Origin: an uncultured Merdimonas sp.
Lineage (GTDB): Bacteria; Bacillota; Clostridia; Lachnospirales; Lachnospiraceae
DNA length: 40,165 nt
NCBI GenBank assembly: GCA_944375745.1
Contig: CALWAV010000055.1
Coordinates: 1-40,165, forward strand
Direction: 5' to 3'
Under the pieces are notes generated by a model, which made no database searches, was not told where the DNA came from, and saw nothing but the letters and a program-made list of their open reading frames with translations. Below are positions 1 through 7,943 of this stretch, piece by piece. A program made the translations under genes and the position numbers. Within the stretch, counting starts at the first letter, position 1. Every line of letters starts with the position of its first letter.

Positions 1-107
1 TACCCCGATGCAAGCATACGGGGCATCAAACTAGAAACGATGCAAGCATCGGGGTATTTGACCCTCGCGGCGTTCGCCAAATGGACGCGCGAGCGCGTCC
101 GCTTGGC
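1..107. repeat. Composite palindromic element at the window edge
   Basis: Two nested structures are visible. First, 11-bp perfect inverted arms TACCCCGATGC (1-11) and GCATCGGGGTA (46-56), with the 11-mer GATGCAAGCAT also present twice as a direct repeat (7-17 and 39-49). Second, a hairpin with arms GCCAA (76-80)/TTGGC (103-107) enclosing GGACGCGC (83-90)/GCGCGTCC (93-100). The element directly abuts the stop of a shortened lipoprotein gene, which suggests a dispersed palindromic repeat that moved into, or recombined with, that gene. It may continue left of the window. Whether it is multicopy cannot be seen here. Confidence 0.55.
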
Positions 108-320
108 TCACTGCCCGCGGGAATAAATAATGTGGATTTTCCCGTCCTGGGACGGGGATACTTCGATCTGTCTGTCGCGCACATCGATGTTGATTCCCTC
201 AATCTGCGCCGCGCCGGCTGTATATTCCGCCTGTGCGAACGGCTCGCTGTCCCGGGAGCAGCCCGCCAGAGCAGAGCCGCCCAAGGCAAGGCACAGAAAA
301 AGGCTGATTATTTTTTTCAT
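108..320 (-). pseudogene. Truncated lipoprotein (DUF4097-like start)
   Basis: A 70-aa product starting at ATG 320 (GGAG 8 nt upstream). It has a lysine-rich n-region, a hydrophobic core and a lipobox ending in ALAGC, so it should be lipidated and face outward. After about 45 mature residues, which resemble the first strands of the DUF4097/putative adhesin fold (an 'EVSPSQDGKIHI' stretch), the frame stops exactly at the hairpin of the adjacent palindromic element. Family members are normally much longer, so this is probably a 3'-truncated gene. It is third in a leftward ABC operon (72 nt after the permease), where such lipoproteins are usual partners. The family assignment is tentative because little of the domain remains. 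Confidence 0.5.
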
Positions 321-392
321 TTTCATTTCTCCATATTCCGGTTCTGAAGACAATAGATTGTTTGAATAGATTATCCCAATGGATTTCCCTGC

Positions 393-1040
393 CTACAGGG
401 TTTTTCTTTTTAAGACCGCGAGCCCGGCAAGGGATAATGCGGCGCTTAACAGCAGGCAGACGCCGATGTGCAGGATGGCATTGCCGTTCAGCATGATGAG
501 CCGGAAAAATCCGGCCAGAATGCCGCGCAGCAGGGCAATGGGTGTGAAAATGCAGATCACTGCGGCCAGGACCGCGTCCGTCAGCCATCCGTACCAGTGG
601 GCCTGCATGGATAACAGCAGGTGAAGGAAAATCATCACAACCAGCAGGAAAAACATCTGCTGGAATCCGGCGGCGATGATTCCGTTTTCTGTCCATCCGC
701 ACACATCCATCAGATTAATCACAGTCCGAGCCGGATATGCGGGATCAATCAGCAGATGGATGACCGTATTGACCAGAGAAATGCCAAACGCCAGAATCCC
801 ATAGCTGATGAGGCAGCCGGAAAAGTAATCCTTTTTGCTGGCTCCCAGATACATGAGCCTGGTGAAATCATAAAGCACGAAAAAGAAGGGCGTTAGGACA
901 GCCAGAAGCCAGGTATAATTTCCGTTGCTTAAGACCACATCGCCGGAGGAAGTGGCGCAGAGCACCACGAGGGCCGTAATGATAAAACTGATTTTATTGC
1001 CTGCAAGCAGGCGTTTTACGACTGCGAAGACAGCTTTCAT
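393..1040 (-). CDS. ABC exporter permease-like membrane protein
   Basis: A 215-aa integral membrane protein with about six hydrophobic segments (for example 13-30, 38-56, 75-95, 125-150, 160-180, 190-210). The upstream in-frame extension is not used: ATG 1040 has a textbook AGGAGGTG six nt upstream. It overlaps the 3' end of the preceding ATPase gene by 47 nt, indicating translational coupling. It is the membrane half of an ABC-2-like exporter of the YtrB/YtrC-type organisation (MerR or GntR regulator, ATPase, permease). The substrate is unknown. The permease itself looks intact, but its partner ATPase has lost its catalytic core, so transport activity is doubtful. Confidence 0.65.
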   Translation of the reverse strand: MKAVFAVVKRLLAGNKISFIITALVVLCATSSGDVVLSNGNYTWLLAVLTPFFFVLYDFTRLMYLGASKKDYFSGCLISYGILAFGISLVNTVIHLLIDPAYPARTVINLMDVCGWTENGIIAAGFQQMFFLLVVMIFLHLLLSMQAHWYGWLTDAVLAAVICIFTPIALLRGILAGFFRLIMLNGNAILHIGVCLLLSAALSLAGLAVLKRKTL

Positions 1041-1512
1041 TTTTTTCACCTCCTCTGTGTCCGTCCATCTGTATAAAGAAATCCTGCAGAGAACATGCTT
1101 TTTCTTCCACCGCCTGCAGGGTGTCAAAGAAACAGATGCTTCCTTTGTCTATGATAATCAGCTTCTGTATGGTTTTTGCGATTTCTTCGATAGCGAAGTC
1201 ATAGTCATAGCTGGGATTCACCTCGGAAGCAATCCGCAGCAGCTTCCGGACCGGAAGATTAAAATGCCTGGCAAAGTTTTCAATATAGCTGACCCCGGTA
1301 TCCAGTGTGGATGTGGCAATTCTCCTGCCGTCCACCCGGCTCTCGCCTTCTGTGATGTTCTGATATCCGGCAATGGATTTTAGAAGGGTGGTTTTGCCCG
1401 CCCCGTTCCTGCCAAGCAGGCAGTAAATCCCCGGTTCCTCTATCGAAAGATTGATATTTTTCAGCACGGCTGCCTGGCCGTACCGCTTTGTGACCTCTTT
1501 TAGTTCTATCAT
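994..1512 (-). pseudogene. ABC transporter ATPase with internal deletions
   Basis: A 172-aa product where the family is about 280-300 aa. The N-terminus is normal: a perfect Walker A (GRNGAGKTT, residues 34-42) and the Q-loop region (AGYQNITEG). At residues 104-108 the sequence jumps from the 'PSYDYDF' helical region straight to 'EEIAKTIQKLIIIDKG', which in relatives follows the H-loop. The ABC signature, Walker B, D-loop and H-loop histidine are all absent. A second junction near residue 140 joins 'EEKAC' to 'LQDFF', normally separated by tens of residues. Both losses keep frame. It is the first gene of the leftward operon under the MerR-type promoter. It cannot hydrolyse ATP conventionally, so I call it a decayed gene that is still expressed. 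Confidence 0.7.
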
Positions 1513-1592
1513 GCAGTGATTCCTCCCATACAGAATAGATATAACAGCACGGAGCTGTCTGTTGCTTTTTGTAAGATCCTGTGCGAAAATGA

Positions 1593-1623
1593 ATTATAAA
1601 CCTTTGTGTTGCACAAAGGTCAA
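1593..1623 (-). promoter_or_regulatory. MerR-type promoter/operator (19-bp spacer)
   Basis: On the minus strand: -35 TTGACC (1623-1618), a 19-bp spacer, and -10 TATAAT (1598-1593). The spacer carries a perfect dyad, ACCTTTGTG (1600-1608) and CACAAAGGT (1612-1620), separated by 3 bp. An over-long 19-bp spacer filled by a palindrome is the hallmark of promoters that MerR-family activators underwind. It drives the leftward ABC operon, and the divergent merR gene starts 15 bp away, so the same site probably also autoregulates. Confidence 0.8.
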
Positions 1624-1637
1624 TGGGAGAAATAAAA

Positions 1638-2477
1638 ATGGACAAATATTTTTCAATCGGGGAAGCCGCAAAGGCAGTCCATACCACCAGCGAAACGCTA
1701 CGGCACTATGACCGCATTGGATTGGTGAAGCCGGGGAAACGGGATGAATGGACCAATTACCGCTATTATACCGAGCAGGACATCGTCCGGCTGAATACGG
1801 TGCGTGCTCTGCAGCTTATGGACCTGCCCCTGCAGGAGATAAAAAAGGTTCTGGAATATGACGATCTGGAACAGATCATTGATTTTCTGAACAGGGCAGA
1901 AAAGAAAGCGGATAAAAAGATAGCAGCACTCCAGTACAGCAAATCAAAAATCCAGCTGGCGAAAGCGGACTACGAAAGGAAGCTGCAGGGACAGCAGAAG
2001 CAAAAGTCGTCCGGCGCTTTTCTGAAGGAGTGTCCCGAGCGTGTGATTCTGCTTTCCGATACCCTGGAAGCGCCGGCGCTTGATAATCTCTGGAACTATC
2101 TCAGCCACTTTTACGATAAGGTGACGCCCGCCTTAAAGGATCAGTTCTTCTTCGAGGATCTGGCAGGCGTTTATACGGAAAACGGGATCTCAAGGCTGTT
2201 CGCCGTCTGTGTCCGATATACGGAGATCGATGGATTAAAGACACTGCCGGAAGGGACTTATCTGTGCGCGAACTGCACGGAAGAAAACAGAGAAGAGACC
2301 CTGCGCGGGCTGATAGACACAGCCCGGACAGAATATGGTGCAGAGCCGGCATTTACGGTGCAGCTCATTGTGGTATCGGGTATTCTGCAGTGGAATTATG
2401 AAGTGCAGGTTTTCACCGGGAGACACGGGAATGGCCTCCCGGCTGCTGCACATTCACAGCCATTGCAGGAAAAATAA
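1638..2477 (+). CDS. MerR-family regulator with C-terminal effector domain
   Basis: A 279-aa protein. Residues 3-70 are a MerR winged HTH (FSIGEAAK..., then HYDRIGLVKPG, then YRYYTEQD), followed by the usual long dimerisation helix (about 75-120). From about 135 onward it resembles GyrI-like effector-binding domains of the BmrR/BltR type, which sense hydrophobic cations or drugs. Start chosen at ATG 1638 because GGGAGAA lies 7 nt upstream; an in-frame ATG at 1623 lacks such a site. It is divergent from the ABC operon with the MerR-type operator between them, so it most likely activates that operon. It converges with the importer permease gene, with only 2 bp between the stops. Confidence 0.85.
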   Translation: MDKYFSIGEAAKAVHTTSETLRHYDRIGLVKPGKRDEWTNYRYYTEQDIVRLNTVRALQLMDLPLQEIKKVLEYDDLEQIIDFLNRAEKKADKKIAALQYSKSKIQLAKADYERKLQGQQKQKSSGAFLKECPERVILLSDTLEAPALDNLWNYLSHFYDKVTPALKDQFFFEDLAGVYTENGISRLFAVCVRYTEIDGLKTLPEGTYLCANCTEENREETLRGLIDTARTEYGAEPAFTVQLIVVSGILQWNYEVQVFTGRHGNGLPAAAHSQPLQEK

Positions 2478-2479
2478 AC

Positions 2480-4144
2480 TTATCCTTCCTTCTTCCGCTC
2501 GGTCACCGTATTCATAATCAGCAGCGCCGTGGTAGTAATCAGCACGCAGAGCACCGCCATAGCCATGCCGAGAGATACGCTTCCCTGCTCAAATTCCCGG
2601 TTGATGTAGGTAGAGACCACCAGCACATTGGGCGGGGCAATAAGACTGGCCGTAACCAGCTCACGGAATGCGATAATGAAAATCATCATCCAGCCTGCCA
2701 GGACTCCCTTGGAAATCATGGGCAGAGTCACCCGGCGGAACACATAGAAGGGGCTTCCGCCGAAGGTCCGGCCTGCCTGGAGCAGACTGTCGTTGATCTG
2801 GGTAAAGGACGAGGTCACATACTGGACCGTGTAGGGCAGATAAAGGACCACATAGGCCAGCACCATGATTCCCATAGTATTGTAAAGGGGGATCACCTTG
2901 TAAATGGCATTCCAGAACAGCATGATGCCGATGACCAGTACAATGGCCGGCAGCATCTCCGGCAGCATGCTGACTCCTTCCACAATCCTGCTCAAGCGCC
3001 CTTTGCCGCGGCGCACCGCAAGGACCACCAGGGTGCCAAGCACAGAGCAGATACAGGCAGAGGCTACCGCCAGGAAAAGGCTGTTTCCAATGGCGTTCAG
3101 GCTTCTGTCCGTGGTGAACAGCTCGGCGTAATTGGCCAGCGTAAAGTTGCCCGGGGCCAGGCCGTAGCCGCGCAGCTTAATCAGAGAGCTGGCGATGATG
3201 GAAAAGTAGGGGATGCCGATGGCAATTATCAGTACCAGCCCAATCCAGCACCATGCACCTGCCAGGCCACCCCTCCCAAGCTTCGTCCGGGCCGGGCGGC
3301 TGCCCTTGCCGCTTACCAGCCGGTAGCTGTTTTTATTTGTAATATAAGTCTGCATCATCCACAGAGCCATGCAGATGCAGATCAGCACAGCGGACAGGCT
3401 GGCGGACTTTCCGAAATCCACCGGAGCTGTGGTGGAATATCTGTGGATGTCTGTGGTAAATACGTAAAAGCCGATGCGGCGTCCCAGAGTATAGGGGGTA
3501 CCGTACTCGGAAAGGGTCTTTACAAAGACCAGCAGGGCCGCGATGGCATAGTTTCCGGTGAGCAGAGGCGCGAAGATCTTACGCAGACGCAGCCCGAAGC
3601 CTGCGCCGAATACGGCGCCGCTCTCCTCCAGGCTGGCCGGGATGTTCAGGATGGCATTCTTGAGAATGGTCATCATAAACGGAAATACGTTCAGCGTCAT
3701 GACCAGCACCAGGCCGCCGAAAGAGAAAAAGCCCTCGGAAAAGGAACCTGTGAACGGGAAAAGCTGCTGAAACAGCCCCCGTTTCTGCATGAACAGAATC
3801 CAGCCCATGGACGCAATATAGGGCGGTGTCATAAAAGGCACCATAAATACAATATCCAGCCATTTATGGCGGCCCAGCTGGGTGCGGGCCAGCAGATAGG
3901 CTGTGGGCGCGGCGAATACGGTGGAGCAGAGCACCACGCACACGCCCAGAATCAGGGAATTCCAGATGGTCTGAAGGTTTTCGCTGTCCGCGATGATGGC
4001 CCATGCCTGATGCAAATCGAGGCGGCCATCAATGATAACCGCCTCGGCAAATACCATAATCAAAGGACAAACGATCAGACCGGTCAGAATCACAAGAAGT
4101 ATCCATAAAATACCTTTGTTTTTCCAGGTAATCGATTGTTTCAT
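2480..4144 (-). CDS. Fused ABC importer permease, ferric-iron type
   Basis: A 554-aa inner-membrane permease made of two homologous binding-protein-dependent transport domains (about 60-265 and 330-545), each with a central EAA-like loop (near LEESGAVFGAGF and LLQAGRTFGGSPF) that docks the ATPase. This fused 12-helix arrangement is typical of FbpB/AfuB iron(III) permeases and of related thiamine or phosphonate importers. It is the last gene of a leftward three-gene operon after the ATPase and the binding protein (19 nt gap). It looks full length. The substrate cannot be fixed from sequence alone. Confidence 0.85.
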   Translation of the reverse strand: MKQSITWKNKGILWILLVILTGLIVCPLIMVFAEAVIIDGRLDLHQAWAIIADSENLQTIWNSLILGVCVVLCSTVFAAPTAYLLARTQLGRHKWLDIVFMVPFMTPPYIASMGWILFMQKRGLFQQLFPFTGSFSEGFFSFGGLVLVMTLNVFPFMMTILKNAILNIPASLEESGAVFGAGFGLRLRKIFAPLLTGNYAIAALLVFVKTLSEYGTPYTLGRRIGFYVFTTDIHRYSTTAPVDFGKSASLSAVLICICMALWMMQTYITNKNSYRLVSGKGSRPARTKLGRGGLAGAWCWIGLVLIIAIGIPYFSIIASSLIKLRGYGLAPGNFTLANYAELFTTDRSLNAIGNSLFLAVASACICSVLGTLVVLAVRRGKGRLSRIVEGVSMLPEMLPAIVLVIGIMLFWNAIYKVIPLYNTMGIMVLAYVVLYLPYTVQYVTSSFTQINDSLLQAGRTFGGSPFYVFRRVTLPMISKGVLAGWMMIFIIAFRELVTASLIAPPNVLVVSTYINREFEQGSVSLGMAMAVLCVLITTTALLIMNTVTERKKEG

Positions 4145-4163
4145 AAATTCCTCCAGTCAGCTG

Positions 4164-5270
4164 TTACTGGCAAATCTCGTTCAGCTTCGCAGCCGTGTCG
4201 TCCGCCACGCCCATCATTGCGGACCAGTCTGTGGGGATCTGCGGGATATCAGCCAGGTTGGTACGTCCGTCGCACTGGATGTCGCTGCGTCCCGGAAGCA
4301 GATAAGCGTCAGCTACCATCTGCTGTGCCTCATCGCTGAACAGGAAGTCGATGAATGCCTTCGCGTTGTCCACGTTGGGAGCTGTGTTCATAATCATGGC
4401 CGGACGGGGATTTACCACCGTGCCGCTGGCCGGATAGTAGATGCTGATGGGCTCGCCGTCTGCCATGGAAGAATATGCGTTGTAGTCTACGCCGGCAATC
4501 AAAATGCCTTTCTCACCGGTGGTTACAGACTCCAGTGCCGCAGAGTTCGCGCCCGGAACAGTCAGTCCGTTGTCAGCCCAGGACTGCATGATCTCCTCGC
4601 CGTTATCCAGACCTGTCACAAGACCTGCCAGGAAATCCTTGCAGGCGCCGGACTTCTCCGGATCCGGAATTGCAATGTCGTCCGTGTAATCAGCTCCGGC
4701 CAGGTCTGCCCAGTCAGCAGAAAGCTCCGGATAAATGGTTGTGTTGTAGATAACGCCTACTGCGGAAGCGCTGTAGCCGAACAGCATGCTGTCCTCATCG
4801 ATCCAGCCCTCATTTACCAGATCTGCGTTTGCAGGCGTATAACTCATAATCTGTCCGTCTTCCTTCATGGAAAGGCCGTCAGACCAGGAAGCAAGGATTA
4901 CCACGTCAGCGACCGGGTTGGCTGCTTCTGTCTCCAGACGGGCCAGGATCTCTCCTGTGGTTCCCTGGAACTGCTCTACCTGGATTCCGGTCTTCTCTGT
5001 GAAGGCTGCCGCCAGCTTGTCCGCCAGACCTGCGGGGCTGGGCATATAGACCGTTACCTTTCCGGAACCTGTGGCCTCAGCTGTGTCAGCAGTCTCTGTC
5101 TCAGCGGCCTCTGCGTCTTCGGAAGCGGCTGCGTCTGTGTCAGCATTCGCGTCAGCCTCCGCGGAAGTATCCGCCGCTGCTGTGGTATCCTCCTGCGCGC
5201 TCTGTCCGCAGGCAGCCAGCCCAAGGCAGAGACATCCTGCAAGCAGTAATGTTAAAATACGTCTTTTCAT
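4164..5270 (-). CDS. Extracellular solute-binding lipoprotein (AfuA/FbpA-like)
   Basis: A 368-aa lipoprotein with signal peptide and lipobox LAAC (Cys 21). It has an unusual Ala/Asp/Glu/Thr-rich tether at about residues 25-70, then a periplasmic-binding-protein fold (VTVYMPSPAGLADKLAAAF...). The order ATPase, binding protein, fused permease and the overall resemblance point to the iron(III)/2-aminoethylphosphonate/thiamine cluster of binding proteins. 'IYYPASGT' could contribute ligand tyrosines as in FbpA, but this is not certain. It captures the ligand outside the membrane and delivers it to the permease encoded next. The long acidic tether probably spans the cell wall. Confidence 0.8.
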   Translation of the reverse strand: MKRRILTLLLAGCLCLGLAACGQSAQEDTTAAADTSAEADANADTDAAASEDAEAAETETADTAEATGSGKVTVYMPSPAGLADKLAAAFTEKTGIQVEQFQGTTGEILARLETEAANPVADVVILASWSDGLSMKEDGQIMSYTPANADLVNEGWIDEDSMLFGYSASAVGVIYNTTIYPELSADWADLAGADYTDDIAIPDPEKSGACKDFLAGLVTGLDNGEEIMQSWADNGLTVPGANSAALESVTTGEKGILIAGVDYNAYSSMADGEPISIYYPASGTVVNPRPAMIMNTAPNVDNAKAFIDFLFSDEAQQMVADAYLLPGRSDIQCDGRTNLADIPQIPTDWSAMMGVADDTAAKLNEICQ

Positions 5271-5286
5271 TTTCTTCTTTCTCCTC

Positions 5287-6240
5287 TCAGCATGAAATAA
5301 TTTGTTCTGGATTTATGTAAATGGAAAGCTTCTCTCCCGGAGCCGTTCTGTGGTCTCCGTGAAGCATCCAGGTCTTTCCCTCATGAGACAGCGTAATCTC
5401 ATAAGTATCCCCCAGATACTGAATATCCTGCACCGGCAGCTCATAATGGCGCCAGCCTTCCCGGGGCTCCAGCGTCATGGCCTCCGGCCGGAAAAATTCC
5501 GTATCAGACAGCCAGTTGGATTTCCCGACGAAGTGGGCCACAAAAGCGGTGGCCGGATGGTGGTAAATCTGCTCCGGCGTATCGTACTGATCCACCACGC
5601 CGCCATTCAGCACCGCGATACGGTCGCTCATGCTCATGGCTTCTGTCTGGTCGTGGGTGACAAATACCGCTGTGACTCCCAGCCTTGACACCAGCTCTTT
5701 CAGCTCGTGGCGCATCTCTTCCCGCAGAAGCGCGTCCAGAGCGGACAGGGGCTCGTCAAAGAGAATACAGCTGGACCGGATGACGATAGACCTGGCAAAG
5801 GCCACTCTCTGCTGCTGGCCGCCGGACAGCTGATGGGGATAACGCTTCGCATACTCCTCCAGGCGCACCGCCCGCAGCGCTTCCATGACCCGCTCCTCCA
5901 GGTCTTTCGTGTCTTTTCTGGCCCGCAGGCCGAAGGCCACATTTTCAAATACCGTCATATGAGGCCACAAGGCGAAGTCCTGGAACACAAAGCCCAGATT
6001 TCTCTTTTCGGGAGGAATATTGATTTTCTTTTCTCCGGAAAAAACGCACTGTTCATCCAGCCATATCTCTCCGGAATCGGGATTCTCCAGACCGGCAATC
6101 ATTCTCAGCAGCGTGGTCTTTCCGCAGCCGGAAGGTCCCAGAAGCGTGGTGAAACTGCCGCTTTCGATGGTCAGACTGGTGGGTGTGATCACCATCTTAT
6201 TCCCAAATGATTTCGTAATATCTTTCAGTAAAATCTTCAT
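5287..6240 (-). CDS. ABC importer ATPase, FbpC/PotA type
   Basis: A 317-aa ATPase with all motifs: Walker A GPSGCGKTT (35-43), signature LSGGQQQR, Walker B CILFDEPLSALD, and H-loop VFVTHDQTEAMSMSD. The C-terminal ~80 residues (from about 240) form a short TOBE-like regulatory domain. This architecture belongs to the CUT1/FeT/PotA family of import ATPases. First gene of the operon; AGAGAGG precedes ATG 6240, and a TATAAT on the minus strand at 6273-6268 is a possible -10. It works with the binding protein and permease encoded immediately after. Confidence 0.9.
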   Translation of the reverse strand: MKILLKDITKSFGNKMVITPTSLTIESGSFTTLLGPSGCGKTTLLRMIAGLENPDSGEIWLDEQCVFSGEKKINIPPEKRNLGFVFQDFALWPHMTVFENVAFGLRARKDTKDLEERVMEALRAVRLEEYAKRYPHQLSGGQQQRVAFARSIVIRSSCILFDEPLSALDALLREEMRHELKELVSRLGVTAVFVTHDQTEAMSMSDRIAVLNGGVVDQYDTPEQIYHHPATAFVAHFVGKSNWLSDTEFFRPEAMTLEPREGWRHYELPVQDIQYLGDTYEITLSHEGKTWMLHGDHRTAPGEKLSIYINPEQIISC

Positions 6241-6400
6241 ACGATACCTCTCTTATTTCGATTTGTGATTATACTCCACCGTCTGTTTATATTCGAGATC
6301 ATTTGCGTAAATTGTTTGTTAAAACGCCGTAAAGTATATTTCCCCCAATTTCAAAAGACGCCGTGCAGCCGTGCCGGCGCGAGGTCCGCCTGCCGGCGCG

Positions 6401-6430
6401 CAAAAAGAGCGCCGTCCTTTCGGACGGCGC
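6401..6430 (-). terminator. Rho-independent terminator after spoVG
   Basis: Perfect 9-bp stem GCGCCGTCC (6409-6417)/GGACGGCGC (6422-6430) with a 4-nt loop. Reading leftward it is followed by TCTTTTTG, so it terminates the glgC-glgD-spoVG unit before the importer operon. Just beyond is a direct repeat of GCCGGCGCG (6373-6381 and 6392-6400). Confidence 0.85.
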
Positions 6431-6480
6431 CCAACCCCAATATACCCAATATATATAATACTACGCTTTTCCCCAAAAGC

Positions 6481-6756
6481 CTAAGCCTCTTCTTCCGACT
6501 CCAGCAAAGCTGCTTCATACTTATCCAGAATAATGGACTGGATGTGATCGCGTGTACCGGAATTGATCGGATGTGCGATATCCCGGTATTCACCGTCAGA
6601 AGCTTTTCTGCTGGGCATTGCGATAAACAGCCCCTTCTCGCCTTCGATCACTTTGATGTCATGAACTACAAATTCATCGTCAATGGTGATGGATACGACG
6701 GCTTTCATTTTACCTTCTTTTGATACCTTCCGTACGCGTACATCTGTAATATGCAT
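6481..6756 (-). CDS. spoVG: SpoVG regulator
   Basis: A 91-aa protein that matches SpoVG over its full length (start [11 protein letters not shown]; core [36 protein letters not shown]). SpoVG is a small site-specific nucleic-acid-binding protein affecting septation, sporulation or cell-surface programmes in Firmicutes. It sits 68 bp downstream of glgD with no terminator between and is followed by a strong terminator, so it may be cotranscribed with the glycogen genes. A GGGGG-rich ribosome binding site precedes ATG 6756. Confidence 0.95.
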   Translation of the reverse strand: MHITDVRVRKVSKEGKMKAVVSITIDDEFVVHDIKVIEGEKGLFIAMPSRKASDGEYRDIAHPINSGTRDHIQSIILDKYEAALLESEEEA

Positions 6757-6824
6757 ACTTCTTGCCCCCTTTTTCCTGCCTTTTTCAGGTCAGTTTATCG
6801 TAATAGTGCTTCACGTGGGCTTCG

Positions 6825-7943
6825 CTACAGGACGTAACGCTCGTTTTTCTCGACGACTATCTTAACCCCATGCTCTCCTACGTAACGGGAGTTGGCACGA
6901 ATTGTATCGCGGCTCTCAACGATGCAGTTCTCTATGTAAGTATTATCGCCGATATACACTTCGTTGAGAATAATGGAGTTTTTGATCACACAGTTATTCC
7001 CCACGAACACTTTCTTAAATAATATGGAATTCTCCACAGCTCCATTTATAATACATCCGCTGGAAACCAGGGAATTCCTCACATCTGCTCCCGGATTGTA
7101 CTTGGCAGGCGGAAGATCCAGCACCTTGGAATATACATCCGGATAGGTCTTGAAGAAATACTGACGCACCTCCGGCTTCAGGAAATCCATGTTGGTCTCA
7201 TAATAGGCCTCCACGGAGGAAACGCTGTTCCAGTAATCCGTCGTCCGGTACGCGTAAATTCTCTTCAGATTCTTGTAACGAATCAGAATGTCGCGCACAA
7301 AATCATATCTGTCTTCCTGCGCGCATTTCTCTATCAGCTCTATCAGCTGTCTTCTGCGGATCACATAGATTCCGCAGGAAATGGTGCTTCCATTTGTCTC
7401 TACAGGCTTTTCCTCAAAATCGATAATTCTGTCGTCCTCATCGGTCTTCAGCACGCCGAAACGGGATACATCCGTACCGGCAGGCATGTCCTTGCACACG
7501 ACTGTAATATCTGCCTTTTTATCAATATGGTATTCCAGCACCTTATTGTAATCCATTTTATAAACGGCGTCTCCGGAAGCAATCACCACATAGGGCTCGT
7601 GGCTTCTCTTCAGCCAGTCCAGGTTCTGGAAAATGGCGTCCGCCGTTCCCCGGTACCAGGAGCTGTTCGCCGCGGTAATGGTCGGTGTGAAGATATACAG
7701 GCCTCCCTGCTTTCTTCCGAAATCCCACCACTTGGAGGAACTCAAGTGCTCATTCAGGGAGCGGGCATTATACTGTGTCAGCACCGCCACCTTCTGGATA
7801 TGAGAGTTGGACATATTGCTCAGGGCAAAATCAATGGCCCGGTAGCTTCCCGCCACAGGCATGGCCGCAACGGCACGCTTGTCGGACAGCTCTCTCATTC
7901 TGTGATTGTTTCCGCCTGCCAGCACAATTCCTATCGCTCTCAT
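6825..7943 (-). CDS. glgD: GlgD, glucose-1-phosphate adenylyltransferase subunit
   Basis: A 372-aa ADP-glucose pyrophosphorylase-like protein. The N-terminal nucleotidyltransferase loop reads VLAGGNNHRMREL instead of the catalytic GGxGxRL of GlgC. This is the known signature of Firmicutes GlgD, which has little activity itself and modulates GlgC in a heteromer. The C-terminus carries left-handed beta-helix hexapeptides (NNCVIKNSIILNEVYIGDNTYIENCIV). Its ATG overlaps the glgC stop (TAATG), a translational coupling expected for subunits needed together. Role: ADP-glucose supply for glycogen storage. Confidence 0.93.
   Translation of the reverse strand: MRAIGIVLAGGNNHRMRELSDKRAVAAMPVAGSYRAIDFALSNMSNSHIQKVAVLTQYNARSLNEHLSSSKWWDFGRKQGGLYIFTPTITAANSSWYRGTADAIFQNLDWLKRSHEPYVVIASGDAVYKMDYNKVLEYHIDKKADITVVCKDMPAGTDVSRFGVLKTDEDDRIIDFEEKPVETNGSTISCGIYVIRRRQLIELIEKCAQEDRYDFVRDILIRYKNLKRIYAYRTTDYWNSVSSVEAYYETNMDFLKPEVRQYFFKTYPDVYSKVLDLPPAKYNPGADVRNSLVSSGCIINGAVENSILFKKVFVGNNCVIKNSIILNEVYIGDNTYIENCIVESRDTIRANSRYVGEHGVKIVVEKNERYVL

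Noticed and set aside
4032..5249. 405-codon rightward frame opposite the solute-binding protein
   Set aside because: Shadow of the lipoprotein gene, caused by its biased codons.
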